Assembly (NCBI GenBank): GCA_008711295.1
Contig: VUYV01000040.1
Location: forward strand, 4,310,364-4,374,363
DNA from: Anarhynchus alexandrinus
Lineage: Eukaryota > Chordata > Aves > Charadriiformes > Charadriidae
Reading direction: 5' to 3'
DNA: 64,000 nt
The notes beneath the pieces are model-generated. The model did no database searches, was not told where the DNA came from, and saw only the letters and a list, made by a program, of their open reading frames with translations. The position numbers were made by a program, and so were the translations under genes. Shown here piece after piece: positions 38,135 through 49,870 of this stretch (position 1 is the first letter of the stretch; the number at the start of each line of letters is the position of its first letter).

Positions 38135-39520
38135 AATCACGACTAAACCATGTCCCTAAGCACCATATCTACATGTCTTTTAAATATCTCCAGGGATGGT
38201 GACTCAACCACTTCCCTGGGCAGCCTGTTCCAATGCTTGACAACCCTTTGGGGGAAGAAATTTTTCCTAATATCCAATCTAAACCTCCCCTGGCACAATT
38301 TGAGGCGGTTTCCTCTTGTCCCATCACTTGTTATTTGGGAGGAGAGACCGACCCCCACCTCGCTACAGCCTCCTTTCGGGTAATTGTAGAGAGCAGTAAG
38401 GTCTCCCTCAGCTTCCTTTTCTCCAGGCTAAACAACTCCAGTTGCCTCAGCCAGTCCTCATAGGACTTGTGCTCTAGACCTTTCACCAGCTTTGTTGTCC
38501 TTCTTTGGCCAGGCTCCAGCACCTCTATGTCTTTCTTGTAGTGAGGGGCCCAAAACTGAACATGGTATTTGACATGCGGCCTCACCAGTGCCGAGTACAT
38601 GGGGATGATCACTTCCCTCGTCCTGCTGGCCACACTATTTCTGATACAAGCCAGGATGCTCTTGGTCTTCTTGACCACCTGGACACACTGCTGGCTCATA
38701 TTCAGACAGCTGTTGACCAACACCCCCTGGTTCTTTACTTCCAGGCAGCTTTCCAGTCACTCTTCCCCAAGCCTGTAGCGCTGCGTGGGGTTGTTGTTAC
38801 CCAAGTGCAGGACGTGGCACTTGGCCTTGTTAAACTTCATGCCATTGGCCTCGGCCCATTGATCTAGCCTGTCCAGACCTCTCTGTAGAGCCTTCCTACC
38901 CTCAAGCAGATCAACACTCCCACCCAACTTTCTGCAGGCTTTCTGAGGCTGCACTCGATCCCCTCGTCCAGATCATTGGTAAAGATATTAAACAGAACCG
39001 ACCCCAATACTGAGCCCTGGGGAACACCACTTGTGACTGGCCGCCAACTGTATTTAACTCCATTCACCATCGCTCTTTGGGCTCGGCCATCCAGCCAGTT
39101 TTTTACCCAGTGAAGGGTATACATGTCCAAGCCATGAGCAGCCAGTTTCTTCAGGAGAACGCTGTGGGAAACGGTGTCAAAGGCTTTACTAAAGTCTGGT
39201 AGACAATATCCACAGCCTTCCCCTCATCCACTAAGCAGGTCACCTTGCCATAGAAGGAGATCAGGTTAGTCAAGCAGGACCTGCCTTTCATGAACCCATG
39301 CTGACTGGGCCTGGTCACCTGGTTGTCCTGTACATGCCGTGTGATGGCACTCAGGATGATCTGCTCCATAACCTTCCCTGGCATGGAGGTCAGACTTACA
39401 GGCCTGTAATTCCACAGATCCTCCTTCTGGCCCTTGTTGTGGATGGGTGTCACATTTGCTGACCTCCAGTCAACTGGGGCCTCACCAGTTAGCCAGGACT
39501 GCTGATAAAGTTACTACTGA
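38135..39520 (-). mobile_element. CR1 LINE, antisense, reverse transcriptase region, lacking its 3' tail
   Basis: Read on the minus strand this is about 1.4 kb of CR1 reverse transcriptase and 3' coding end. Readable stretches include [20 protein letters not shown] (a palm-region motif) and [20 protein letters not shown] near the C-terminus. Frameshifts divide it into several frames. Unlike the other CR1 copies it stops near the end of the coding region, without the final tail of roughly 60-80 bp, so its 3' end was deleted or has decayed past recognition. Confidence 0.92.
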
Positions 39521-39552
39521 TCACTGAATCATGAAGTAAGACATTCATCTAG

Positions 39553-40308
39553 AGATCCGGATAGACCATAGAGCTGTGCAATCGCCAACTGTATGAAATT
39601 TAATAAGAGCAAATTGGGGGATAAGAGGCTGGAGAGTAGCCCAGCAGAAAGAGATCTGGGAGTCTGGGTTGATGGCAAGTTGAATATGAGTCAAGAATGT
39701 GCCCTGGCAGCCAAAAGGGCCAACAGTGTCCTGGGGTGCATCAAATATAGCATAGCTAGCCAGCTGAGGGAAGTGCACAGTGCACTGGTGTGGCCCCATC
39801 TCGACTACTGTGTGCTGTTTTGGGCATCTTAATATCAGGACATCAAACTATTGGAGTGAGTCCAGAGGAGGGCGACCAAGATGGTGAAAGGTCTTGAGGG
39901 CAAGACTTATGAGGAGCAGCTGAGGTCACTTGGCTTGTTCAGCCTGGAGAAGAGAAGGCTGAGGGGTGCCTCATGGCAGTCAACAACTTCTTCGAGGGGT
40001 GTAGCAGAGGGAGAGGTGCTGATTTCCTCTCTCTGGTGACCAACGATAGGACACGAGGTAATGGAATGTAGCTGCACCAGGGGAATTTCAGGTTGGAAGT
40101 TAGGAAAAAGTTCTTCACTGAGAGGGTGGTTGGTCACTGGAACAGGCTCCCCAGTGGTCACAGCACCAAGCCTGTCAGAGTTCAAGGAGCATCTGGATGA
40201 CGCTCTTAGTCATATGGTTTAGTTATAGGTAGCCCTGCAAGGAACCGGGAGTTGGACTTGATGATCCTTATGGGTGCCATCCAACTTGAGATATTCTGTG
40301 ATTCTCTG
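39553..40308 (+). mobile_element. CR1 LINE 3' part, sense
   Basis: About 750 bp of CR1 in sense orientation start in the C-terminal reverse transcriptase region (readable NMSQECALAAKRANSVLGCI) and end with attctgtgattctctgat. It lies 33 bp from the antisense CR1 and overlaps the same part of the consensus, so the two form an imperfect inverted repeat. Its sequence differs enough to suggest another CR1 subfamily. Confidence 0.92.
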
Positions 40309-42817
40309 ATGTTAATGTAATTTTGTGTGGGGAAGAAAAGTGTTTTGGGTGCGGGTTTTTTCTTTTTTTTTTTTTCTTACAGTGTTTGGTGTTTTAGTAT
40401 CCTTTATAATCCTTTAGGCCACTCAGTATCTCGGTTTTCACCAAAGGCATGTTTTGTATCTAGTATCAAGACTTCTGGAGAACACGGTAGTGAAAAAAGA
40501 AATCTCAGGGGCTACAGCTTTAACAGCTTTGGAGACGCTATTTATTTTCATGTCCTGGGTAATTTAGGGCAAACAGTGTTTTCTCTAAGGAGTCTTCAAA
40601 TTCATTTTGAAAAATTATTTGGATTTATAGCTCTCCTGGATTGAAGTGTCATCTGATTTGACTGTGAAATATGGTAATAGTCGTCATCTCGCTTAATCTT
40701 TTGGCTTCCTTCTTTGTGTTTGCCTAACCCAGTCTCCCAGCAACACAGCTCAGTGAAGTAAGACATCTCTGGCCTTGCCTGCACTGGTTTGGCGTCGGGG
40801 GGATGGGGTGGGTGGTTAGCTTTCCAGCAACACTGCTTATAAATAAAAAGAAACATTTCTTTTTGCCTTATTTTTCCTTCCATCTTAAAAAAGATAATCC
40901 AGCCTTTCTTAAAATTCCTTTTTTTTCCCCCTTTGTGTTCTAAGTTAGCATTCTTTGTTAAAAAGGCAAAAATTAAATCTTTAGTTTTCTTTAGTTAATG
41001 TACTCCTCTTGTTTCTTTGTCCCAATAGAGAATATTTTTAACACAAACTTATGTACATGGAATATACACCAAATGACCATTTTTCCAGGAAAACACACCT
41101 TTAAAAATTTACATTAAAATGAATTAATTATTATTTTTTTAAAATCCTTTTGTCATTTCACTTAAATTCCCCCACCTCCCCTCAATCTCCCATGCCCATA
41201 TTACAGAAGCTGCTGGTATGCCTTCTTTTGCCCTTTCTAGTTTGTTTCTTTGGAAACAGAGGTGTGCGTGTCAAGATTTTCCATGCTCTTTTTTTGGATA
41301 AAACTCAAGTCCTAAAATTAGTCATAACACACAGATTTAAGGGTGAGTTTATTTGTAATGTGCATGCTTGCAGAATATTTTATGTAACTAAATATCAGTG
41401 TTTATTCACCAGAATTACTTTTCCTTTCTTACTACAAACAAATTTAGGTTAAGGGGAAAGTTGAGATAAATAAATATCTGCTAATTATAATGAGAAGCTG
41501 CTAAACTTAAACCAGTTCATCTGTTTCAGTTTTTTCTTTATTGCTGATGATATTAGTTTTCCATGAACAACTGACTAATTTCTAGCAAATAGTTCCTAGT
41601 GCATAAGCTTGTCATAGTTTATAGGCATTTTGTAGAGGCTATTAAATGGAGGAAAAGTCGTCCTTTGACTTCAGAGTCTTTGTATGAGACCCTCAAAGCC
41701 AGATTCTTCCTACTTGCTTCTTAGATACCTTAGATGCTTGGTCTCCTAAGTCTGTGGGAAGAGAGAGAAGAGGTTCATGAAGCTAATTCAGCCCATCAAA
41801 GATGTGCATCAGCCACATCAGGAGCCCATGAGGGCTTTTGCTCACCCCAGTTCAGTGGCGTGGGTGGGCGCTGAGTCCTTATAATGGTGTTGGGTACTCT
41901 GTGGAATGTTTTTTCCACAGCGTTTTGCTTCTGCCTCAGAGGGTAGTTTATGTTGTCTGAGCACAACCTGAGGAGTGTAGTTGCTCAGCATGTTACCTCT
42001 TTGGGGAGACTTTGGGGATGAATCAGTCTCCCACCCTTATTGCCCATAAGCAGATGGGGCAGTGGCCAATTCTGCTGAGAGCTGTAATTCCTTATGCACT
42101 TTGATTTGCAGGGATGGAAGATGGCTTGTTGATATCTCAAGTGCATTTAGAAAAATCTTTTTGTTGATCTCAAAACAAGACTTGAGACTGAATGAGGCTG
42201 AATAGTGCTCTCCAGCACGCAAGCATGGGCATGTGGAACATTGGTGGTGTGCTTTTGTCCTAATAGGTATAAGGAATGGGATCTTTAAATACTAAAATGA
42301 TTCTTGAACAGGCATATTCAATTAATGAAGGGCAACAAAGGTGATTATGCATTGCGATTTAAAAGGAGATCTCAACAGGTTAGCTGTTGACTGAGGTTTC
42401 TACCTCTGCCTTGCTTTTGATGATGAAGAACTGATGCACATTGATGAGGAAAAAAATCTGCAGATGTTAACCATGCTGCCTTTCAGTCATTGAGCCACAT
42501 GGATGTATAAAATGCACTGGGTTATTCAAAATGTATCCTATAGTCTCATGTAAAATGCACAGGCATCGTGTGGCAGCACCTATATTTAATCCACCCATAC
42601 TGATGTTTGAAACATTTAATTCAGTTATGTTTGTCTTTTGATAAATGTGATGGAAAATAATAATTTTAGGGTAGAAATACTGGCTTTGAGGCATTACTTC
42701 ATATAGCTGGCTTTAGACATTTGATTTGGGTTAGGCTGACTTCTAGTGCATATGAGAATTACACAGAGCCACTCAATTTCTTTACTGTATGTATATTCAG
42801 AAAACTGAAAATCCTGG

Positions 42818-42990
42818 TGTCCTGGTTTGAAGTAAAACAGAACCAATTTTGTTCAGGCCAATTTGGCCTAAACCACAACACCTGGCTAGATTAATTATGT
42901 TATCTAATTGTGTCTGAGAGTAACAGAGGAAATAATTTCACTGTTGTTCTGGAATGCGACCTCCAGGAAAATGAGAATTAACATACTAGA
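42818..42990 (+). mobile_element. Possible old LTR remnant
   Basis: The segment opens with tgtcctggtttgaagtaaaa, resembling the tgtcctggttt start shared by several avian ERVL-type LTR families. The next 20 or so bases still follow the expected pattern with mostly transition differences. No partner LTR, tRNA primer site or internal region was seen. It could equally be chance similarity. The 3' limit is arbitrary. Confidence 0.3.
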
Positions 42991-44875
42991 TGATACTCAG
43001 GATGGGGATTCAGCTTGCCTTAACTTCAGGGTGGGACTCAATGATGGATTTATAGACCCCTAAACTTAGGTACCTATGATAAGATTAATAGCTCTTTAAA
43101 GTAGATTCCTGTAATTGCTCAATCCAGTATAGACTCCACTGATTATTAACTAACTCTCCCTTAGCTACGATAGGAGCTTTGTCATCCAGGGCACCTAAAA
43201 TGTAGACCCCTGCTTTTGGCTTTCTGCATCAGGTGTTGTTTAAGTACTTTTTGTTGAATATGCATTTTCTGAAAGTGGTCATCTTGGGAGGGAGGAAGCT
43301 GCAGTAGGCAGATCTGCTGTCCTGGAAAGCCTGCTGCAATTCTTAGTAATTAGAAATTGGCTGGAAATGAGACTTTATATTCCAGCCAGTAACACTGATT
43401 ACTAGGATTCTGGGTATGCTTGCAAAAATGTCTAATATAATAAATTTTTGCTGATTTCTTGGTTTTAGTGATGCTATAGACCATATAGACCATAGGGTCT
43501 AATTATTTACTCTGTGGAAAAATGCTTCCTTGGAGAACTGTTAATGTGCTGGGCTTTAATTAAGTATTCTCACGTAGTGTTATGAGGCAAAGGCAGCAGA
43601 AACGTATAAACCATCTGATCTTTATTTTATATTTTTTATTACCTCCTATCGATTTGACTATTTTCCAAGGTAAATAATCTTTCTGAACGTTTTTTTAATA
43701 CTCTTACCTATTCTTGCTGTTCGTCTGACTGTTATTCTGCAGCATCATCTTGTAAGTGAAGTGACCAATTTGGCACTTGGGGAGCACAACTCATGGATAT
43801 TTGGGACTATTTTCAAAATCAATGCTCATTTACATTCCTTATGGATCCCAGATTTTGTCTTTTTTCTGCAGCAGCAACACATGCATTTTAACAGGAAAAG
43901 ATTCTTTTCCTGTTAATTTGGAGCTCTCTGTGATTCACAAATACTTCTATGCTTCTATGTTTTTTCTCTAGTATGTATTTCTTTGTTTTTACTAACACTG
44001 GACTTTTTCAAGTCACTGTACTGTCTGTTTAATACCTTGCTTGTCTTGCTGAAGTGCGTTGGTGATCAAGGGGGAACTAATTAATCAAAATTTTGTGCTA
44101 TCTGTAAACGTTCCCATATCATTCCTTTACACTTTTCTTCCAGTTTAAGAATTGCACCACAAAATTTTGTAAGAGAATAATAAGGTGCTTATTATCTGCT
44201 AGTCTTCTCCCATATTAAAAATTCCTATTATTCCTTCTTAATTTTTTGTGTCCCTTAACTTTTCATTTCATCATGATTGGGACATAAAAATAATTGGTCT
44301 TTTTGGTTCAGTGACTGAACTAAAAATAATTATGGGTCAACCTGATGTTTTAACTTTTTTGAACAGAAGTACTTAATTTAGTTCAAATTAAAGGGATTAA
44401 ATTTTGTTTTAAAGTGTTTTTTTTCATATTATATAAAGAAAAAAACAAAACATGCATGACATTTCATTAAAGTTAGTCCCTCAATGTAATTTTCTTACAA
44501 AAAGTAAAGGTTTTTTTTCTCTGATTTCCACTTTTTTGATCAGACTTATCAGTTGACTTTGACCTGAAAGCAGAGGGTTCTGTTTAAAATGTTTTTAAAC
44601 AAAAAAAAATCTTTATCCAGTTGTCTGCAATTTCCTTAATATTCTGTAAATTTGGATAGATATTGGAAAACTAAACACATATTTGCTGATTGTTTTCTTC
44701 CAGAACTCTGATTACCCTATTTCCTATCCATATTTCTGAATGCAGCATATCCTGTGTCTTGGCTGGGGATGTAAAGTTCACTGGCATATAATTTATGTGG
44801 AACCAGCTTAAAGCATAAACCAATTCTTTTCATCTTTGAATCCTCCTTTACAGCTGCTATTTTTAATGGGAAGTT

Positions 44876-44943
44876 GCCCAGTTGTACTGGAAACTCAATT
44901 CTTGAAATTCATTGGAATTTCAAGTTGAATATTACAACTGGGC
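44876..44943 (+). ncRNA. Pre-miRNA-like hairpin in DGKH intron (candidate)
   Basis: A 68-nt inverted repeat folds as follows: an outer 11-bp perfect stem (gcccagttgta at 44876 with tacaactgggc ending at 44943), an 8/4 internal loop, a 4-bp stem, a 2-base bulge, an inner 10-bp perfect stem (cttgaaattc with gaatttcaag) and a 4-nt ATTG loop. That is 25 base pairs over about 32 positions, the size of a microRNA precursor. It lies in sense with DGKH, so it could be processed from the intron. A palindromic relic of a small DNA transposon is the main alternative. I recognise no known microRNA in it. Confidence 0.3.
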
Positions 44944-47900
44944 CTCCAAGTGTGTTGCTTTTTAGCAGCTTATTTCAGCCCTGCTGCTTCTGACATCAGT
45001 CAGCTCTCTGCTCATCGTCAAGATTAGACGCTTCTGCTTGATTTTAGAAAATTAACCTTTCGTATTCATGATGGGCTTTGAAAACAGAATGTGTTGCCAG
45101 ACCTTTGCAATATTTTGGATAGATAGTGGGAATTTCTTGGACATATTTTGCTTCCTTTCTTGACACTTAGATTTTTTCGGAGTTGTTATCAAGGCTTTTC
45201 TGCAGGGACTACAGGAACTTCAGGGAATGTGAGAACTGCTTAACCTTCCCCAAGCCACATCAAGAGGAAATGAGAAGAGCCTTTTTCCAAATGAGTTTAA
45301 AACCTTTCATCTTTGGGGTTGGGCACTCCAGTCTTCTGTCTTTTCAAATATCAGAGACAAAGAGAGATTGTCCCAAAGCTGGGAATAATTACCTTAATAC
45401 TGTTTTTTTCCTATTTAAATAATCTAATGACAATTCAGTTTTATTATGGACTCTTGATTTGCCCAAAGTTCAGGGTCTTGAGCTTTATTTAAGTGCAGAA
45501 GAGCTTATGGATGCCAGTGGAGGTGTTTCTTTAATGTTATCCTGCTTCTTTGCAGGATCTTAGTGGACATCAGGAGATGGTTTCTTTGCTCATAGCCTCA
45601 AGCCTCTTTCAGACACTATTCTACCTCAGTCTGTTTTTTTCTGAGGGCCACTTACCTAAAGGTTGTACTGACCTTTTCTGAGCTTTCTGCTCCTTCTCTT
45701 TTATTGTCTTTCTTATTTCTGTATTTTGGTGAAAGCATCATGTTACTCCTGTGTTGGGAGACTCCTGGGATCAAGTGGTCAGCAACCGCCTTCAAGGCTT
45801 TGGCTTGTTCCAGACTTGGGGTGGTTTCCCCTGGTTTTCAGCTATTGCTAAGCAAATTTTTTCACTGCCTCGTTATTAGCCTGGATGTTTAAACTTTTCT
45901 GTTTTGCTCTGTAGGAATACTCTGGAGTGCATCTATCTGCAATTTTATTTCTTTGTGAAAAATGTATTTTGATTAAATTTCTATATACAGTCTCTGCTGA
46001 TGTTCCCTTGAAGGGAGACACTCTTGCTTGACTTCTCCCTTTAATAAACCACAGGGACACCAAAGGAATGGATTTATGTTTGGAAACATGTTTCTGTTTC
46101 TTGATAAACTTACATAAACCTCAAATTTCAGTTACACATTAAATGTATTTAACTGGATGCAGTCTGGTGTGAACACTCTTCAGTCTGCTTGAACCTCGGC
46201 TATTGGTGTATCTTAACTCAATTGCATACTAATTTTTATAATAATTATCATTATTTATTTATTTACTTATTTGTGATCCAGGTATGGTTTAGGAGCTTAT
46301 GTGAGTGTTATGAAATTCTTTGTGTGAAGGAAAACAAAAGAAATATCAGTGAAGTGCTATGTACTATGTGTGGTGCTATCCTTAGGATTCCTCTCGGCAT
46401 ACTTTACGTCAGATTTATCCTGTAGATGTAAAATAATTTCCTGGGTTTGGGTACACTTTGAAATTTCCTTTGTGTTCCGGTTAAGTTTTAACATTGCGAG
46501 TGCAGTGTGTATTGATGATGGTGGGAGTGCAGACGCATTTGTAGATGTCTTTACTTAAAGTGCCTTCCTCTGTGAGCCAAATCCCACTCAGAAACATCGC
46601 ATTTTAAATTTTGCCCTTGGCGTTATCGGAAAGGTTGGTGCGTGGCACCGTTTCAAGATGGGGGAATGGCATATCCCGACGTTCCCCATTCCCCATTTGC
46701 AGTCTAGCGCAGGGCTGACAAAGGTCCTGGAGTGACATCCTTGAAGATCTCAGGGCCTCTTGTCATCTATTGGAGATAGAATATGGCTGGAAAAAGTTCA
46801 AGTTCCTGAGCTGGCCGCACCAGCGTGACTCAGCTTTGCACGGGTAGCTAACTCTTGGGATGGATTTAGTTTTTCCCTGGTTGTGAACTATCTGCTGTTT
46901 CATACAGATGCTGATTAGCCTGTAAATGACAAAGGCTTTTTAATGCTCCCAGCTCGAGCAATACCCAAACCACAGAAAGAGAGGGGAAGTGCTTTGTATT
47001 CCATTTTGTTCAATTTTCCACTCAGTTGTGGTTTGGTTTTGGTTTTTTTCTTTTTTTTTCTATATTCAGGCAACTTAGAAACAAAACAAAAACTGAAATA
47101 GCAAATTAATATGCTGCAGGAAAAAAAAAAAGTTGGAGACACAAAAGCAATTACAGTGCGCTTGTGATGCACTTAGGTTTTTTTCCTCCATTTAGCATTT
47201 GCTCATTTTCCCCTGCCCTCTGACAGTGACAAAAAAAGTAATGAAGCTGAGAGCTCTTTGGGTAGCTTCGGGTGTGACTTGCAAGTTTTAAGCTCCTTAT
47301 CTCTGACTTGATCCACTGTCTCCCTTTCCCTAGATTATCTGAAGACGTTGAAGCTTTAAGTTTTGTTATGAAAAAGCAATAAAGCATTTCAGCTGTGAGG
47401 TTAAAATCCATAGATAAACCGCTTGAGATTGAGCTATTACAAGAAAGCTGAACACTTTTCAGAAGAGGAAAAAAAAAAGGGGCTGCTTAAAAATGTGGCC
47501 ATTCTGAGCTATATTGTATGTTTAGGTTCTGGTTACATTTACCTGGAGCTTGTTTTCCACATATTTCAAGCTCAAGCAGAAATTTTTCTAAAATAGTTCA
47601 CAGAAACTGTCTGTATGTCTTCCTTCAGGTTCCTAAGAGTTTCTTTAATTTATGAAACACAGTAAGAAGATTTGCATAGAAGTAAATGCATTAAAAATGT
47701 CTTTTATTTCCTTGTCTGAACTCATAGTATAGCACTGATGAAGCAGTTGGGGTATTTGGAGAAAAAGCACTGGTCTATGAATTACTGCAAGAGGATTGCC
47801 AGATTTTGTTCTTCCTGCAGTTTTAGACTTACCTGTTCTCTGACATTTCTTTATCTTCTTGCTTTAGAAGTGGTTAAAATACCTGGAGAAACCTTGAAAA

Positions 47901-48594
47901 GTATCCCTCAGTGCAGTTCCTGTATACCAAATAATTCTATAAACAAAGCCATTGGTGTAAACTTTGAATAAATTTCCTGCTTCTAGTGAACAAGGATCCC
48001 TGGCTCCAAGCAGCTGGATCATGTTTAAACAGGCATCTGTTATTACAGATGAAAAAAATAGTCACTTGCTGTTTTATTTTGTATAACTTTGCACCTACTA
48101 CCATTAAATATGTAAGTAAATGTTTTCCTTTAAGTACAGAAGTCACCCCATCTGATAGACGTGTAATGAGCTGGTGAAGTGGGAGCTAAGGGCACAGCAG
48201 TGCGAAGTAATGTGTTTAACAACTCTTTATGTAAGGACTTTGAAGAAACGTGCAGGCCTTGAACTATATATAGCAGTTTCCAGTTTACATTTACAAGAAT
48301 GGTTTATTGGTTTTGCTATATTTAAATACTGATTTAAGATAAATTTCTAATTCTTCAGTCCAAATTCATGAAACTTTCCTACCCTGCTTCTTGTAACTGT
48401 CTCATTATAAAGTTATACTTGAAGGAATAATATTTTTCTGTTAGCAGTTGGTTGATGTTGGATACATGAGGTCAAATTTGGGGAACTGTAAATTTCTGAC
48501 AAAGTGACCTTTGCTGGATACTTTTTGCATCTGTTTTACAGTTTGAGGCTGGACATGTCATAACTGGATTATTTGATTTACCTGGATTCTGTTT

Positions 48595-49870
48595 TCACAG
48601 AATCACAGAGTGATTTGGGGATTGGAACAGACCTCTGAAGGTCATCTGGTCCAATCCCCATGCTGAAGCAAGGCCACCTAGAGCAAGCTGCCCAGGACCG
48701 TGTCCAGACAGCTTTTCAGTATTTCCCAGGATGGAGACTCCACAACTGCCTTGAGCAACCTGTGCCAGTGCTCAGTCACCCTCATGGTAAAAAAGTCTTT
48801 CCTGATGTTCACACAGAGCCTCCTGTGTTTCAGTTTGTTGTCACTGGGCACCACTGGAAAGAGCCTGGCTCCATCCTCTTTGCACCCTCCCTTCAGGTAT
48901 TTACACATATAAATAAGATCCCCCTGAGCCTTCTCTTCTCCAGACTAAGCAGTCCTAGGTCTCTCAGCCTCTCCTCATGTCAGATGCTCCACTCCCTTCA
49001 TCATCCTTGTGGCCCTTCCCTGGACTGTGTCCAGTATGTCCATGTCTCTTGTGCACTGAGGAGCCCAGAACTGGACACAGTACTCCAGGTGTGGCCTCAC
49101 CAGTGCTGAGCAGAGGGGCAGGATCACCTCCCTCGACCTGTTGGCAACACTCCTAATGCAACCCAGGATACCACTTGCCTTCTTTGCCACAAGTGCACAT
49201 TGCTGGCTCATGTTCAATTTGTTGTCCAACAGGATCCCAGGTCCTTTTGTGCCAAGCTGCTTTCCAGCTGGGTGGCCCCCAGCATGTACTGATGCTTGGG
49301 ATGTTCCTTCCTGGGTGCAGGATTTTGGACTTCTCCTTGTTGAACTTCATGAAATTCCTGTCAGCCCATTTCTCCAGCCTGTTGAGGTCCCTCTGGATGG
49401 CAGCATGACACTCTTGGCATATCAGCCATTCCTCCCAGTTTTATCTCATCAGCAAACTCGCTGAGGGTGCACTCTGCCCCATCATTAAGATCATTAATGA
49501 AGATGTTAAACAGACTGGACCCAGTTTTGACCTTTGGCCTACACTACTAGTTACTGGCTTCCAACTAGACTTTGTGGCACTGATCACCAACCTCTGGGCC
49601 CAGCCATTCAGCCCGTTTTCAGTCTACCTCACTGTCTGCTCATCTAGCCCATACTTCATCACCGTCTCTATGAGGACCTTAAGGGATAGCACTGTAAGAC
49701 TTACTGAAGGCAAGGTGGACAATATCCACCTTTGTCTCTTCATCCACCAAGCCAGTCATTTCATCATAGCTTATCAGGTTAGTCAAGCATGACTTCCCCT
49801 TGGTGAATCCATGCTGACTACTTCCAGTCACTTTCTTCTCCTTCACGTGCCTGGATGCATGCTGGGAGAT
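48595..49870 (-). mobile_element. CR1 LINE, antisense, with intact 3' tail
   Basis: On the plus strand the copy begins tcacagaatcacagagtg, the reverse complement of a CR1 tail. It continues through the 3' untranslated end and the C-terminal reverse transcriptase region (minus-strand reading [20 protein letters not shown]) to near 49870, where similarity fades. It has frameshifts and is 5'-truncated, about 1.3 kb long. Confidence 0.93.

Noticed and set aside
38331..39453. Several minus-strand open frames with reverse-transcriptase-like sequence
   Set aside because: They are fragments of one decayed CR1 ORF2, so they are annotated as a mobile element and not as genes.
48660..49109. 149-codon plus-strand open frame
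   Set aside because: It is the antisense frame of a CR1 copy.
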